From Taxillus chinensis (Eukaryota > Streptophyta > Magnoliopsida > Santalales > Loranthaceae): a DNA stretch of 64,000 nt. Below, one piece after another: positions 35,573-47,466 of this stretch (the first letter of the stretch is position 1; each line of letters starts with the position of its first letter). The stretch covers positions 18,094,986 to 18,158,985 of the forward strand of contig CM042088.1 in assembly GCA_023512835.1 (NCBI GenBank), given 5' to 3'. The translations under genes and the position numbers were made by a program. Under the pieces are notes generated by a model. That model did not search any database. It was not told the DNA's origin and was given only the letters and a program-made list of their open reading frames with translations.

Positions 35573-37088
35573 GCTTCTTTTCTTCAGCCTATTCTGTCTT
35601 GACTCACTGCTTGTCCTTCTTTTCTTGCACTCTTTCTTCAGCTTTATCTGATTTTCCTTGGTCTTCGACTTCCAAGGGTCTGCTTTGTTCTTCTGGAATT
35701 GCCTTCTTCTTAGGCTCTTCAGCTTCATTTAGTGTCTTCCCGCTCCTTAGAGTGATAGCCTTCTGCTCTCCTTGGGGTTCACCTCGGTGTCACTTGGAAA
35801 AGTATTGGTTGACACCCCTTGATTTACATTCTGTGCCATACTCACAAGTAACTTCTCCATATTCTTAATTGAAGATTCTAGTGTGACTACCCTTTCCTCC
35901 AAATTATCCTCTCTTTTGGTTGGCTCATCCACATTCGATATACCCTTCCTCTTTCTTGTTGAGGCCGAGGTCAAGTCTGCTCGAATCCTCGGAGGTGGGT
36001 GTAAATAATTATCCGTAGCATACGGATTCCGCTTCATCCCTGGGGGGCACATATTTGTACTGAAATGAGGTATCTCCCCCTCGGTTCCGAGTTCTCCGAA
36101 ATGGTTGAGATTGCTGCTGATTCCTGGTTGTACCCTAGCATTGTTGTTGAGGATAAAATTGCTGTTTCTGGTACAAGCCCTTTCCTCCAACATAATTTGC
36201 TTCTTCAGCTCCACTCCAGCCCTGCTCAACTACTGGTAAAGCTTGTGATCCTTCAACTTTAAGAGCCAAAACTTCCATGCCTTTCACTAAAGCTTGAATC
36301 TGTGCTTGCACATCATTGGAAGAATTTTCAACTGAAGCTATCTTCTCCCTTGGCTTTGAAGTACGCACATTAGACCACTGCCAATCAGCTAATGACAGCC
36401 TCTCCAAGAGCTCACTGCTGCGTCAAGCTCTAGATTCATCAAGCATCCTCCAGGAACTTGCATTCACCTTGTCTTGTGAATGGGACCGAAGACCTGTGTA
36501 GAAAGATTCAATTTGAATCCACTGGGGCCTTCCATGATCAGGGCATCTTCTCACTAAATCTTTGAAACGCTCCCAAGCTTCATGAAGAGTCTCCATCTCA
36601 TCTTGCCTGAACCTGCTAATCTCTCCTCTGAGCTGGATCACCTTGGAAGGAGGGAAGTACTTTGACATGAACTTGGTCCGCATCTCCTCCCAAGTGTTGA
36701 TTGAACCTGTTGGCGGATCGTTGAACCAGCCAAGAGCTCTATCCCTTAAAGAGAAAGGGAAAAGCCTTAGCTTTATGGCCTCCTCCGACACATTGTTGAT
36801 CTTGATGGTGTCACACACCTGGTAGAACCTCATCAAATGCTGGTGTGGATCATCCACGATGTTCCTCCAAACGCGTTGTTGCTCACCATGTTGATCAACG
36901 CCGGCTTCACTCAAAGCTATTTGCTTGGACTCTTGTCCGCCGAATCCCGAATAATGGTCCGACATCATCGGCCTTGCATAATCTAAGAAGGTTCTGGGCA
37001 TAAACCTATTACCCTCTTCTTCTGGATATTGGCCATTGTAATTGGCCCCTCCTTGCGGTGCACCACCATCAGGTCCGAGATCTGCCAT
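35573..37088 (-). pseudogene. Element 1 gag
   Basis: I take the start at the ATG at 37088 (MADLGPDGG). The gag core is continuous to 36423: FLDYARPMMSDHYSG, IKLRLFPFSLRDRALGWFND, NTWEEMRTKFMSKYFPPSKV and WERFKDLVRRCPDHG. This is the better-preserved gag of the two elements. The linker 36407-35747 carries the NMCPPGMKRNPYATDN and DEPTKREDNLEERVV blocks in a second frame. No CCHC motif is seen. The break at about 36450 lies at CCTGG, where element 2 has CTGG. Confidence 0.86.
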
Positions 37089-37410
37089 CAAATCGCCTAC
37101 GGATTGCTCCAAGCCTTGCAATGCTTCTTCACCTCACGTGTCGCTTCCCTAGCCGCTCTACGACGAGCTCGAACAACCTTTCAGGTTCCCGCGTAAATTG
37201 TATATCCTCCTCTCTTTGCATGCACAACTAAGAATCCTTGATGTATGTTCCTGTAAACAACAACAAGAACACACCCAGGACTCCGAACAATGCAAAATAA
37301 ACAAATAAAGAACACAAAATAACAGAAAATAAAAGACAAAATAAAACACCAAGATCAGAATTCAAACAATTTCACTCAATGTTGATTTTAAAAACCAGTT
37401 AACCGTTGAA

Positions 37411-37428
37411 TCCCCGGCAACGGCGCCA
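37411..37428 (-). other. Primer-binding site, tRNA-Asp type (element 1)
   Basis: TGGCGCCGTTGCCGGGGA on the minus strand, three bases from the 5' LTR, identical to element 2. Confidence 0.93.
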
Positions 37429-37431
37429 ATT

Positions 37432-38926
37432 TGACAGACAAGATTTTTAGCCTCTCTAAAAGAGCTAGCTAATGTCGTTAAATCCCTCTTCAAAATAATA
37501 AATTCCCTAAGTTTGCACTAAAAGAATAAGCGGAAGAAAGGGGTCGAACCCACAGGGATTAGCCTAGTTTCCTAGTTCTCAAATCAAATCACCCAATTAC
37601 TCTTGTTCTATAAAATGTCTTGGCAAAAAGTTTTCTTTTTTTAAACTAAAGATCTAATTTTTATTTGGTTTTCGAATAAACAAAGAAAGTAAACTGATTT
37701 TAGGATTGAGAATCAAGGATTAAAAGCATCTAGGGTCACAATTTCACCTCCCTATGTTATCTCTACTGGTTCATGGTATTAGGGATGTCCGATTGAAAAC
37801 ATGCTAAACATAAGCCAAGGACAACAAATGGTCATTGAGGTCCTTTTAAGAGTTGTATGCCAGAATGGTCATCTAAACACACAAACATGCAAAGCCAATA
37901 AATCATACTTGCAAAAGGATAATGATCACACCAATCACAAATAAGTTATGAATCTCAATCCGCCCCGAGACTAGGGCTAAGAATACCAAGGTGTACATCC
38001 AAAGATAGAATTAAGAACAGATTCATAAAACATGCAAAACTCAATCATCCAAACCCAAATATTCATAAACACAAAGAAGCAACAAGGGGGCTACATTGCT
38101 CCCCTAGATTAAAAGAACTACTCACGCATGATTACAAGCAAACACAAAGCAGAAAAGCTCAGCATCTTCTTCTTGATCACGCGCACAGCAAAGCTTCAAA
38201 TCCAGGCTCCAAAATCCGCGACGGCTGCGACGGCTGCTCTCCTAGGTCAAGGACAGCCTCCAAGTCGTGGAGCCTCTCTCTCTCTCTAAAACGTGTGGGG
38301 GGTTAGGCATGGCTAGTAAGGGGCGTGGAGCTCTTATTTATAGAGGTTGGATGGGCCTTGAGGTGTGTAACCTAGCCCATCTATCAAAACGACGTAGTTT
38401 TGATAAGTAACACTCGAAACATTAAAAACTCTATCTTCCATCCACAATTTGGACATGGGCCTTCAGGAACAAATGATCGGCATGGAAAAACGATTGGATC
38501 GGTCCAAAAATATCTCTGCACGCCAATTTGCACGTGATATGGTGAATTCACGTGCACCTCCAAATCAGCTCAAACTTCTCCCCAAGCTTCCTTGCATCAT
38601 GTAGAGGCCTGAGAGGCAAAAATATGCTTGCACGTGAATTGGGTGAATTCACGTTCAGCTCCAAATGCTCTGAAATTTCTGTGGTAGGTAGATGACATCA
38701 TTCTAAGAAACTTTTGTTCTTCCACGCAAATTGTTTGAGGCCATCTACCTAGTCAAAAGTGAGGTCCAAAATCTGCCAAAACAGCTTAAAAACGCATGTA
38801 TTTGCAACTAGCATCTTCCTAGGGGTTAGAGCAAATATATATGATATATGAGGCAATAAGGCTCTAATCATGCTCTTAAACATCCTAAATAAATACTAGA
38901 ATAACGGCATAAAATGCACGTTATCA
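37432..38926 (-). repeat. Element 1 5' LTR
   Basis: A 1,495 bp LTR, TG...CA on the minus strand. TATA box TATAAATA is at 38335-38342. The TATCAAAAC inverted repeat lies about 40 bp upstream of it (about 38382-38405). CACGTG motifs are at about 38529-38634. It is close to the 12100-13595 LTR. Confidence 0.95.
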
Positions 38927-38931
38927 ATAAT
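38927..38931 (+). repeat. Target site duplication ATAAT, right (element 1)
   Basis: Second copy of ATAAT, followed by AGTGGATTCC, the direct continuation of satellite monomer C. Confidence 0.95.
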
Positions 38932-39762
38932 AGTGGATTCCACACAACGTTGGAGATACCTCCCCACCATGGAGTACGTCACACTGGGTGAAGAATGTTC
39001 ATCATGTGTCCTTCGAATCACTAATGGATATTGCATTTCGTTGATTGTTTGATGCTCTCAATGCATCTGAAATCAACAAAATAACCAACCTATATCTGAG
39101 GAACCGAGCCTCGCGATTTTCTGATTGAAGGAAAAAGAGTGTTTATCCACTTTTCGGGTAATTGGTATTGATAAAAGTGCATTATACTAAGCGTGGGATG
39201 TACCTCACCGTTATGTAGTATGTCCCATTGAGCGAACGATTTTTATCATGTGTCCTTTCAATCCTTCATGGATATTAGATTTTGTTGTTTGGTTAATCAA
39301 TTGAATGCATCCCAAATCAACTAAATAAGTATCCCAAAGATAAAAATCAACCCTTTTGATTCCTAATTAAAGCAAAATGTAGATTTATCGAGAATAATAG
39401 AGTATTCGAGCTCATCTATTCAATATTTATAACAGTGGATTAGCCACATCGCTGGAAGTGCCACCCGCAATTGAGTTTGTCACAATGAGCGAACCATGCT
39501 CTTCATCTGTCCTTTGAATCCTATATGGATATTACATTTTATTGTTTGATTAATCCACATAATACATCCCAAATGAACAAAATAACTTACTCAAACCTAA
39601 AAATCTACCTTTTTGGCTCGTAATTGCTGTGAAATGTGGATTTGTCGATTATCATGGAGTCTTCGAGCTCGTGTATTCAATATTGATAATAGTGGATTCC
39701 ACACAGCGTTGGAGATACCTCCCAACCATGGAGTACGTCACACTGAGTGAAGAATGTTCATC

Positions 39763-42257
39763 ATGTGTCCTTCGAATCACTAATGGATATTACATTTCGT
39801 TGATTGTTTGATGCTCTCAATGCATCTGAAATCAACAAAATAACCAACCAAAATCTAAGGAACCGAGCCTTAAGATTTCTGATTGAAGCAAAAAGAGTGT
39901 TTATCTACTTTTCGGGTAAATTTTTTTTTTGAAAAATAAAGAATATATTACGGAGAAAAAGCAAATACAACAAGGAAAACCCAGGGCATGCCCCAGAATA
40001 AAACAACAAACAAACCCACCCCAAGTCAAGAGACTATAGGAGGAGAACTAAAACCCAAAAATCGAACCAACTGCAATCACAAGGAACTAGCCAGAATCCC
40101 AGGCACTAAACTACAAAAGTGCATTATACTAAGTGTAATTGGTATTGATAAAAGTGCATTATACTAAGCGTGGGATGTACCTCACCGTTATGTAGTACGT
40201 CCCATTGAGCGAACAATTTTTATCATGTGTCCTTTTAATCCTTCATGGATATTAGATTTTGTTGTTTGGTTAATCAATTGAATGCATCCCAAATCAACTA
40301 AATAAGTATCGCAAAGATAAAAATCAACCCTTTTGATTCCTAATTAAAGCAAAATGTAGATTTATCGAGTATAATAGAGTATTCGAGCTCATCTATTCAA
40401 TATTTATAACAGTTGGATTAGCCACATCGTTGGAAGTACCACCCGCAATTGAGTTTGTCAAAATGAGCGAACCATGCTCTTCATGTGTCCTTTGAATCCT
40501 ATATGGATATTACATTTTATTGTTTGATTAATCCACACAATACATCCCAAATGAACTAAATAACTTACTCAGACCTAAAAATCTATCCTTTCGATTCGTA
40601 TCTGCGGTAAAATGTGGATTTGCCGATTATAATGGAGTCTTCGAGCTCGTGTATTCAATATTGATAATAGTGGATTCCACACAGCGTTGGAGATACCTCC
40701 CCACCATGGAGTACGTCACACTGAGTGAAGAATGTTCATCATGTGTCCTTCGAATCACTAATGGATATTACATTTCGTTGATTGTTTGATGCTCACAATG
40801 CATCTGAAATCAACAAAATAACCAACCTATATCAAAGGAACCGAGCCTCGCGATTTCTGATTGAAGCAAAAACAGTGTTTATCCACTTTTCGAGTAATTG
40901 GTATTGATAAAAGTGTATTATACTAAGCGTGGGATGTACCTCACCGCTATGTAGTATGTCCCATTGAGCGAACGATGCTCATCATGTGTTCTTTCGATCC
41001 TTCATCGATATTAGATTCTGTTGTTTGGTTAATCAATTGAATGCATCCCAAATCAACGAAATAAGTATCCCAAAGCTAAAAATCAACCCTTTTGATTCCT
41101 AATTAAATCAAAATGTAGATTTATCGAGTATAATAGAGTATTCGAGCTCATTTATTCAATATTTATAACAAGGATTAGCCACATCGTTGGAAGTACCACC
41201 CGCAATTGAGTTTGTCACAATGAGCGAACCATGCTCTTCATGTGTCCTTTGAATCCTATATGGATATTACATTTTGTTGTTTGATTAATCCCCACAATAC
41301 ATCCCAAGTGAACTAAATAACTTACTCAAACCTAAAAATCTACCCTTTCGATTCGTATCTCAGAAAAATGTGGATTTGTCAATTATCATGGAGTCTTCGA
41401 GCTCGCGTATTCAATATTGATAATAGTGGATTCCACACAACGTTGGAGATACCTCCCCACCATGGAGTACGTCACACCTGGGTGAAGAATGTTCATCATG
41501 TGTCCTTCGAATCACTAATGGATATTGCATTTCGTTGATTGTTTGATGCTCTCAATGCATCTGAAATCAACAAAATAACCAACCTATATCTGAGGAACCG
41601 AGCCTCGCGATTTTCTGATTGAAGGAAAAAGAGTGTTTATCCACTTTTCGGGTAATTGGTATTGATAAAAGTGCATTATACTAAGCGTGGGATGTACCTC
41701 ACCGTTATGTAGTATGTCCCATTGAGCGAACGATTTTTATCATGTGTCCTTTCAATCCTTCATGGATATTAGATTTTGTTGTTTGGTTAATCAATTGAAT
41801 GCATCCCAAATCAACTAAATAAGTATCCCAAAGATAAAAATCAACCCTTTTGATTCCTAATTAAAGCAAAATGTAGATTTATTGAGTATAATAGAGTATT
41901 CGAGCTCATCTATTCAATATTTATAACAATTGGATTAGCCACATCGCTAGAAGTGCCACCCGCAATTGAGTTTGTCACAATGAGTGAACCATGCTCTTCA
42001 TCTGTCCTTTGAATCCTATATGGATATTACATTTTATTGTTTGATTAATCCACATAATACATCCCAAATGAACAAAATAACTTACTCAAACCTAAAAATC
42101 TACCTTTTTGGCTCGTAATTGCTGTGAAATGTGGATTTGTCGATTATCATGGAGTCTTCGAGCTCGTGTATTCAATATTGATAATAGTGGATTCCACACA
42201 GCGTTGGAGATACCTCCCCACCGTGGAGTACGTCACACTGAGTGAAGAATGTTCATC
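39763..42257 (+). repeat. Satellite super-unit copy 3 (2,495 bp, LINE-bearing)
   Basis: Units of 978, 757 and 760 bp, the first with the LINE fragment 39920-40114. It is the last LINE-bearing copy; the unit at 42258 has uninterrupted monomer A. Confidence 0.85.
39920..40135 (-). mobile_element. LINE 3' end fragment in satellite, copy 3
   Basis: Third copy with identical junction structure, the filler being 40115-40135 (one base different from copy 2). It is nearly identical to copy 2, which supports recent amplification of this super-unit. Confidence 0.85.
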
Positions 42258-43013
42258 ATGTGTCCTTCGAATCACTAATGGATATTATATTTCGTTGATT
42301 GTTTGATGCTCTCAATGCATCTGAAATCAACAAAATAACCAACCTATATCTAAGGAACCGAGCCTCGCGATTTCTGATTGAAGCAAAAAGAGTGTTTATC
42401 CACTTTTCGGGTAATTGGTATTGATAAAAGTGCATTATACTAAGCGTGGGATGTACCTCACCGCTATGTAGTATGTCCCATTGAGCGAACGATCCTCATC
42501 ATGTGTTCTTTCGATCCTTCATGGATATTAGATTTTGTTGTTTGGTTAATCAATTGAATGCATTCCAAGTCAACAAAATAAGTATCCAAAACTAAAAATC
42601 AACCCTTTTGATTCCTATTTAAAGCAAAATGTAGATTTATCGAGTATAATAGAGTATTCGAGCTCATCTATTCAATGTTTATAACAGTGGATTGGCCACA
42701 TCGTTGGAAGTACCACCCGCAATTGAGTTTGTCACAATGAGCGAACCATGCTCTTCATGTGTCCTTCGAATCCCATATCGATATTACATTTTATTGTTTG
42801 ATTAATCCGCACAATACATCCCAAATGAACTAAATAACTTACTTAAACCTAAAAATCTACCTTTTGATTCGTAATTGCAGTGAAATGTGGATTTGTCGAT
42901 TATGATGGAGTCTTCGGGCTCGTGTATAAAATATTGATAATAGTGGATTCCACACGGCGTTGGAGATACCTCCTCACCATGGAGTATGTCACATTGTGTG
43001 AAGAATGTTCATC

Positions 43014-46000
43014 ATGTGTCCTTCGAATCACTAATGGATATTACATTTCGTTGATTGTTTGATGCTCTCAATGCATCTGAAATCAACAAAATAACCAACC
43101 AAAATCTAAGGAACCGAGCCTTAAGATTTCTGATTGAAGCAAAAAGAGTGTTTATCTACTTTTCGGGTAATTGGTATTGATAAAAGGGCATTATACTAAG
43201 CGTGGGATGTACCTCACCGTTATGTAGTACGTCCCATTGAGCGAACAAATTTTATCATGTGTCCTTTCAATCCTTCATGGATATTAGATTTTGTTGTTTG
43301 GTTAATCAATTGAATGCATCCCAAATCAACGAAATAAGTATCCCAAAGCTAAAAATCAACCCTTTTGATTCCTAATTAAAGCAAAATGTAGATTTATCGA
43401 GTATAATAGAGTATTCGAGCTCATCTATTCAATATTTATAACAGTGGATTAGCCACATCGCTGGAAGTACCACCCGCAATTGAGTTTGTCACAATGAGCG
43501 AACCATGCTCTTCATGTGTCCTTTGAATCCTATATGGATATTACATTTTATTGTTTGATTAATCCACACAATACATCCCAAATGAACTAAATAACTTACT
43601 CAAACCTAACAATCTACCCTTTTAATTCGTAATTGCAGAAAAATGTGGATTTGTCAATTATCATGGAGTCTTCGAGCTCGCGTATTCAATATTGATGAAT
43701 ATTGGGTGAAGAATGTTCATCATGTGTCCTTCGAATCACTAATGGATATTGCATTTCGTTGATTGTTTGATGCTCTCAATGCATCTGAAATCAACAAAAT
43801 AACCAAACTATATCCGAGGAACCGAGCCTCGCGATTTTCCGATTGAAGGAAAAAGAGTGTTTATCCACTTTTCGGGTAATTGGTATTGATAAAAGTGCAT
43901 TATACTAAGCGTGGGATGTACCTCACCGTTATGTAGTATGTCCCATTGAGCGAACGATTTTTATCATGTGTCCTTTCAATCCTTCATGGATATTAGATTT
44001 TGTTGTTTGGTTAATCAATTGAATGCATCCCAAATCAACTAAATAAGTATCCCAAAGATAAAAATCAACCCTTTTGATTCCTAATTAAAGCAAAATGTAG
44101 ATTTATTGAGTATAATAGAGTATTCGAGCTCATCTATTCAATATTTATAACAAGTGGATTAGCCACATCGCTAGAAGTACCACCCGCAATTGAGTTTGTC
44201 ACAATGAGCGAACCATGCTCTTCATGTGTCCTTTGAATCCTATATGGATATTACATTTTATTGTTTGATTAATCCACACAATACATCCCAAATGAACTAA
44301 ATAACTTACTCAAACCTAACAATCTACCCTTTTAATTCGTAATTGCAGAAAAATGTGGATTTGTCAATTATCATGGAGTCTTCGAGCTCGCGTATTCAAT
44401 ATTGATGATAGTGGATTCCACACAACGTTGGAGATACCTCCCCACCATGGAGTACGTCACACTGGGTGAAGAATGTTCATCATGTGTCCTTCGAATCACT
44501 AATGGATATTGCATTTCGTTGATTCTTTGATGCTCTCAATGCATCTGAAATCAACAAAATAACCAACCTATATCCGAGGAACCGAGCCTCGCGATTTTCT
44601 CGATTGAAGGAAAAAGAGTGTTTATCCACTTTTCGGGTAATTGGTATTGATAAAAGTGCATTATACTAAGCGTGGGATGTACCTCACCGTTATGTAGTAT
44701 GTCCCATTGAGCGAACGATCCTCATCATGTGTTCTTTCGATCCTTCATGGATATTAGATTTTGTTGTTTGGTTAATCAATTGAATGCATTCCAAGTCAAC
44801 AAAATAAGTATCCCAAAGCTAAAAATCAACCCTTTTGATTCCTAATTAAAGCAAAATGTAGATTTATCGAGTATAATAGAGTATTCGAGCTCATCTATTC
44901 AATATTTATAACAGTGGATTAGCCACATCACTGGAAGTACCACCCGCAATTGAGTTTGTCACAATGAGCGAACCATGCTCTTCATGTGTCCTTTGAATCC
45001 TATATGGATATTACATTTTATTGTTTGATTAATCCACACAATACATCCCAAATGAACTAAATAACTTACTCAAACCTAACAATCTACCCTTTTAATTCGT
45101 AATTGCAGAAAAATGTGGATTTGTCAATTATCATGGAGTCTTCGAGCTCGCGTATTCAATATTGATGAATATTGGGAGAAGAATGTTCATCATGTGTCCT
45201 TCGAATCACTAATGGATATTGCATTTCGTTGATTGTTTGATGCTCTCAATGCATCTGAAATCAACAAAATAACCAAACTATATCCGAGGAACCGAGCCTC
45301 GCGATTTTCCGATTGAAGGAAAAAGAGTGTTTATCCACTTTTCGGGTAATTGGTATTGATAAAAGTGCATTATACTAAGCGTGGGATGTACCTCACCGCT
45401 ATGTAGTATGTCCCATTGAGCGAACGATTTTCATCATGTGTGCTTTCAATCCTTCATGGATATTAGATTTTGTTGTTTGGTTAATCAATTGAATGCATCC
45501 CAAATCAACTAAATAAGTATCCCAAAGCTAAAAATCAACCCTTTTGATTCCTAATTAAAGCAAAATGTAGATTTATCGAGTATAATAGAGTATTCGAGCT
45601 CATCTATTCAATATTTATAACAATTGGATTAGCCACATCGCTAGAAGTACCACCCGCAATTGAGTTTGTCACAATGAGCGAACCATGCTCTTCATGTGTC
45701 CTTTGAATCCTATATGGATATTACATTTTATTGTTTGATTAATCCACACAATACATCCCAAATGAACTAAATAACTTACTCAAACCTAACAATCTACCCT
45801 TTTAATTCGTAATTGCAGAAAAATGTGGATTTGTCAATTATCATGGAGTCTTCGAGCTCGCGTATTCAATATTGATGATAGTGGATTCCACACAACGTTG
45901 GAGATACCTCCCCACCATGGAGTACGTCACCCGGGTGAAGAATGTTCATCATGTGTCCTTCGAATCACTTATGGATATTGCATTTCGTTGATTCTTTGAT

Positions 46001-47466
46001 GCTCTCAATGCATCTGAAATCAACAAAATAACCAACCTATATCCGAGGAACCGAGCCTCGCGATTTTCTCGATTGAAGGAAAAAGAGTGTTTATCCACTT
46101 TTCGGGTAATTGGTATTGATAAAAGTGCATTATACTAAGCGTGGGATGTACCTCACCGTTATGTAGTATGTCCCATTGAGCGAACGATTTTTATCATGTG
46201 TCCTTTCAATCCTTCATGGATATTAGATTTTGTTGTTTGGTTAATCAATTGAATGCATCCCAAATCAACTAAATAAGTATCCCAAAGCTAAAAATCAACC
46301 CTTTTGATTCCTAATTAAAGCAAAATGTAGATTTATCGAGTATAATAGAGTATTCGAGCTCATCTATTCAATATTTATAACAGTGGATTAGCCACATCGC
46401 TAGAAGTGCCACCCGCAATTGAGTTTGTCACAATGAGTGAACCATGCTCTTCATCTGTCCTTTGAATCCTATATGGATATTACATTTTATTGTTTGATTA
46501 ATCCACATAATACATCCCAAATGAACTAAATAACTTACTCAAACCTAAAAATCTACCTTTTTGATTCGTAATTGCAGTGAAATGTGGATTTGTCGATTAT
46601 CATGGAGTCTTCGAGCTCGTGTATTCAATATTGATAATAGTGGATTCCACACAGCGTTGGAGATACCTCCCCACCATGGAGTACGTCACACTGAGTGAAG
46701 AATGTTCATCATGTGTCCTTCGAATCACTAATGGATATTACATTTCGTTGATTGTTTGATGCTCTCAATGCATCTGAAATCAACAAAATAACCAACCTAT
46801 ATCTAAGGAACCGAGCCTCGCGATTTCTGATTGAAGCAAAAAGAGTGTTTATCCACTTTTCGGGTAATTGGTATTGATAAAAGTGCATTATACTAAGCGT
46901 GGGATGTACCTCACCGCTATGTAGTATGTCCCATTGAGCGAACGATGCTCATCATGTGTTCTTTCGATCCTTCATGGATATTAGATTTTGTTGTTTGGTT
47001 AATCAATTGAATGCATTCCAAATCAACAAAATAAGTATCCAAAACTAAAAATCAACCCTTTTGATTCCTATTTAAAGCAAAATGTAGATTTATCGAGTAT
47101 AATAGAGTATTCGAGCTCATCTATTCAATGTTTATAACAGTGGATTGGCCACATCGTTGGAAGTACCACCCGCAATTGAGTTTGTCACAATGAGCGAACC
47201 ATGCTCTTCATGTGTCCTTCGAATCCTATATCGATATTACATTTTATTGTTTGATTAATCCGCACAATACATCCCAAATGAACTAAATAACTTACTTAAA
47301 CCTAAAAATCTACCTTTTGATTCGTAATTGCGGTGAAATGTGGATTTGTCGATTATCATGGAGTCTTCGGGCTCGTGTATTCAATATTGATAATAGTGGA
47401 TTCCACACGGCGTTGGAGATACCTCCTCACCATGGAGTATGTCACATTGTGTGAAGAATGTTCATC
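43014..47466 (+). repeat. Satellite super-unit type 2, copy 1 (4,453 bp)
   Basis: Six trimers with the length pattern 708, 760, 710, 759, 760, 756. The first and third carry the deleted monomer C. The last has the diverged C monomer with the CTCCTCACC and CACATTGTG variants. Confidence 0.88.

Larger units (their letters stand above)
12100..38926 (-). mobile_element. Element 1: full-length Athila-like Ty3/gypsy LTR retrotransposon, interrupted by element 2
   Basis: A complete LTR retrotransposon reads right to left: 5' LTR 37432-38926, primer-binding site 37411-37428, gag, protease, RT, RNase H, [element 2 inserted], integrase 18391-19735, a 3' coding region 15173-17537, a 3' noncoding region and the 3' LTR 12100-13595. 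Without element 2 and one copy of its duplication it is 13,397 bp. It is flanked by a perfect 5 bp duplication, ATAAT, in satellite monomer C. The tRNA-Asp primer site, RT type and long region after integrase place it in or near the Athila/Tat group. Its LTRs differ at few positions, mostly CAG/CTG sites, suggesting a young insertion. Confidence 0.96.
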
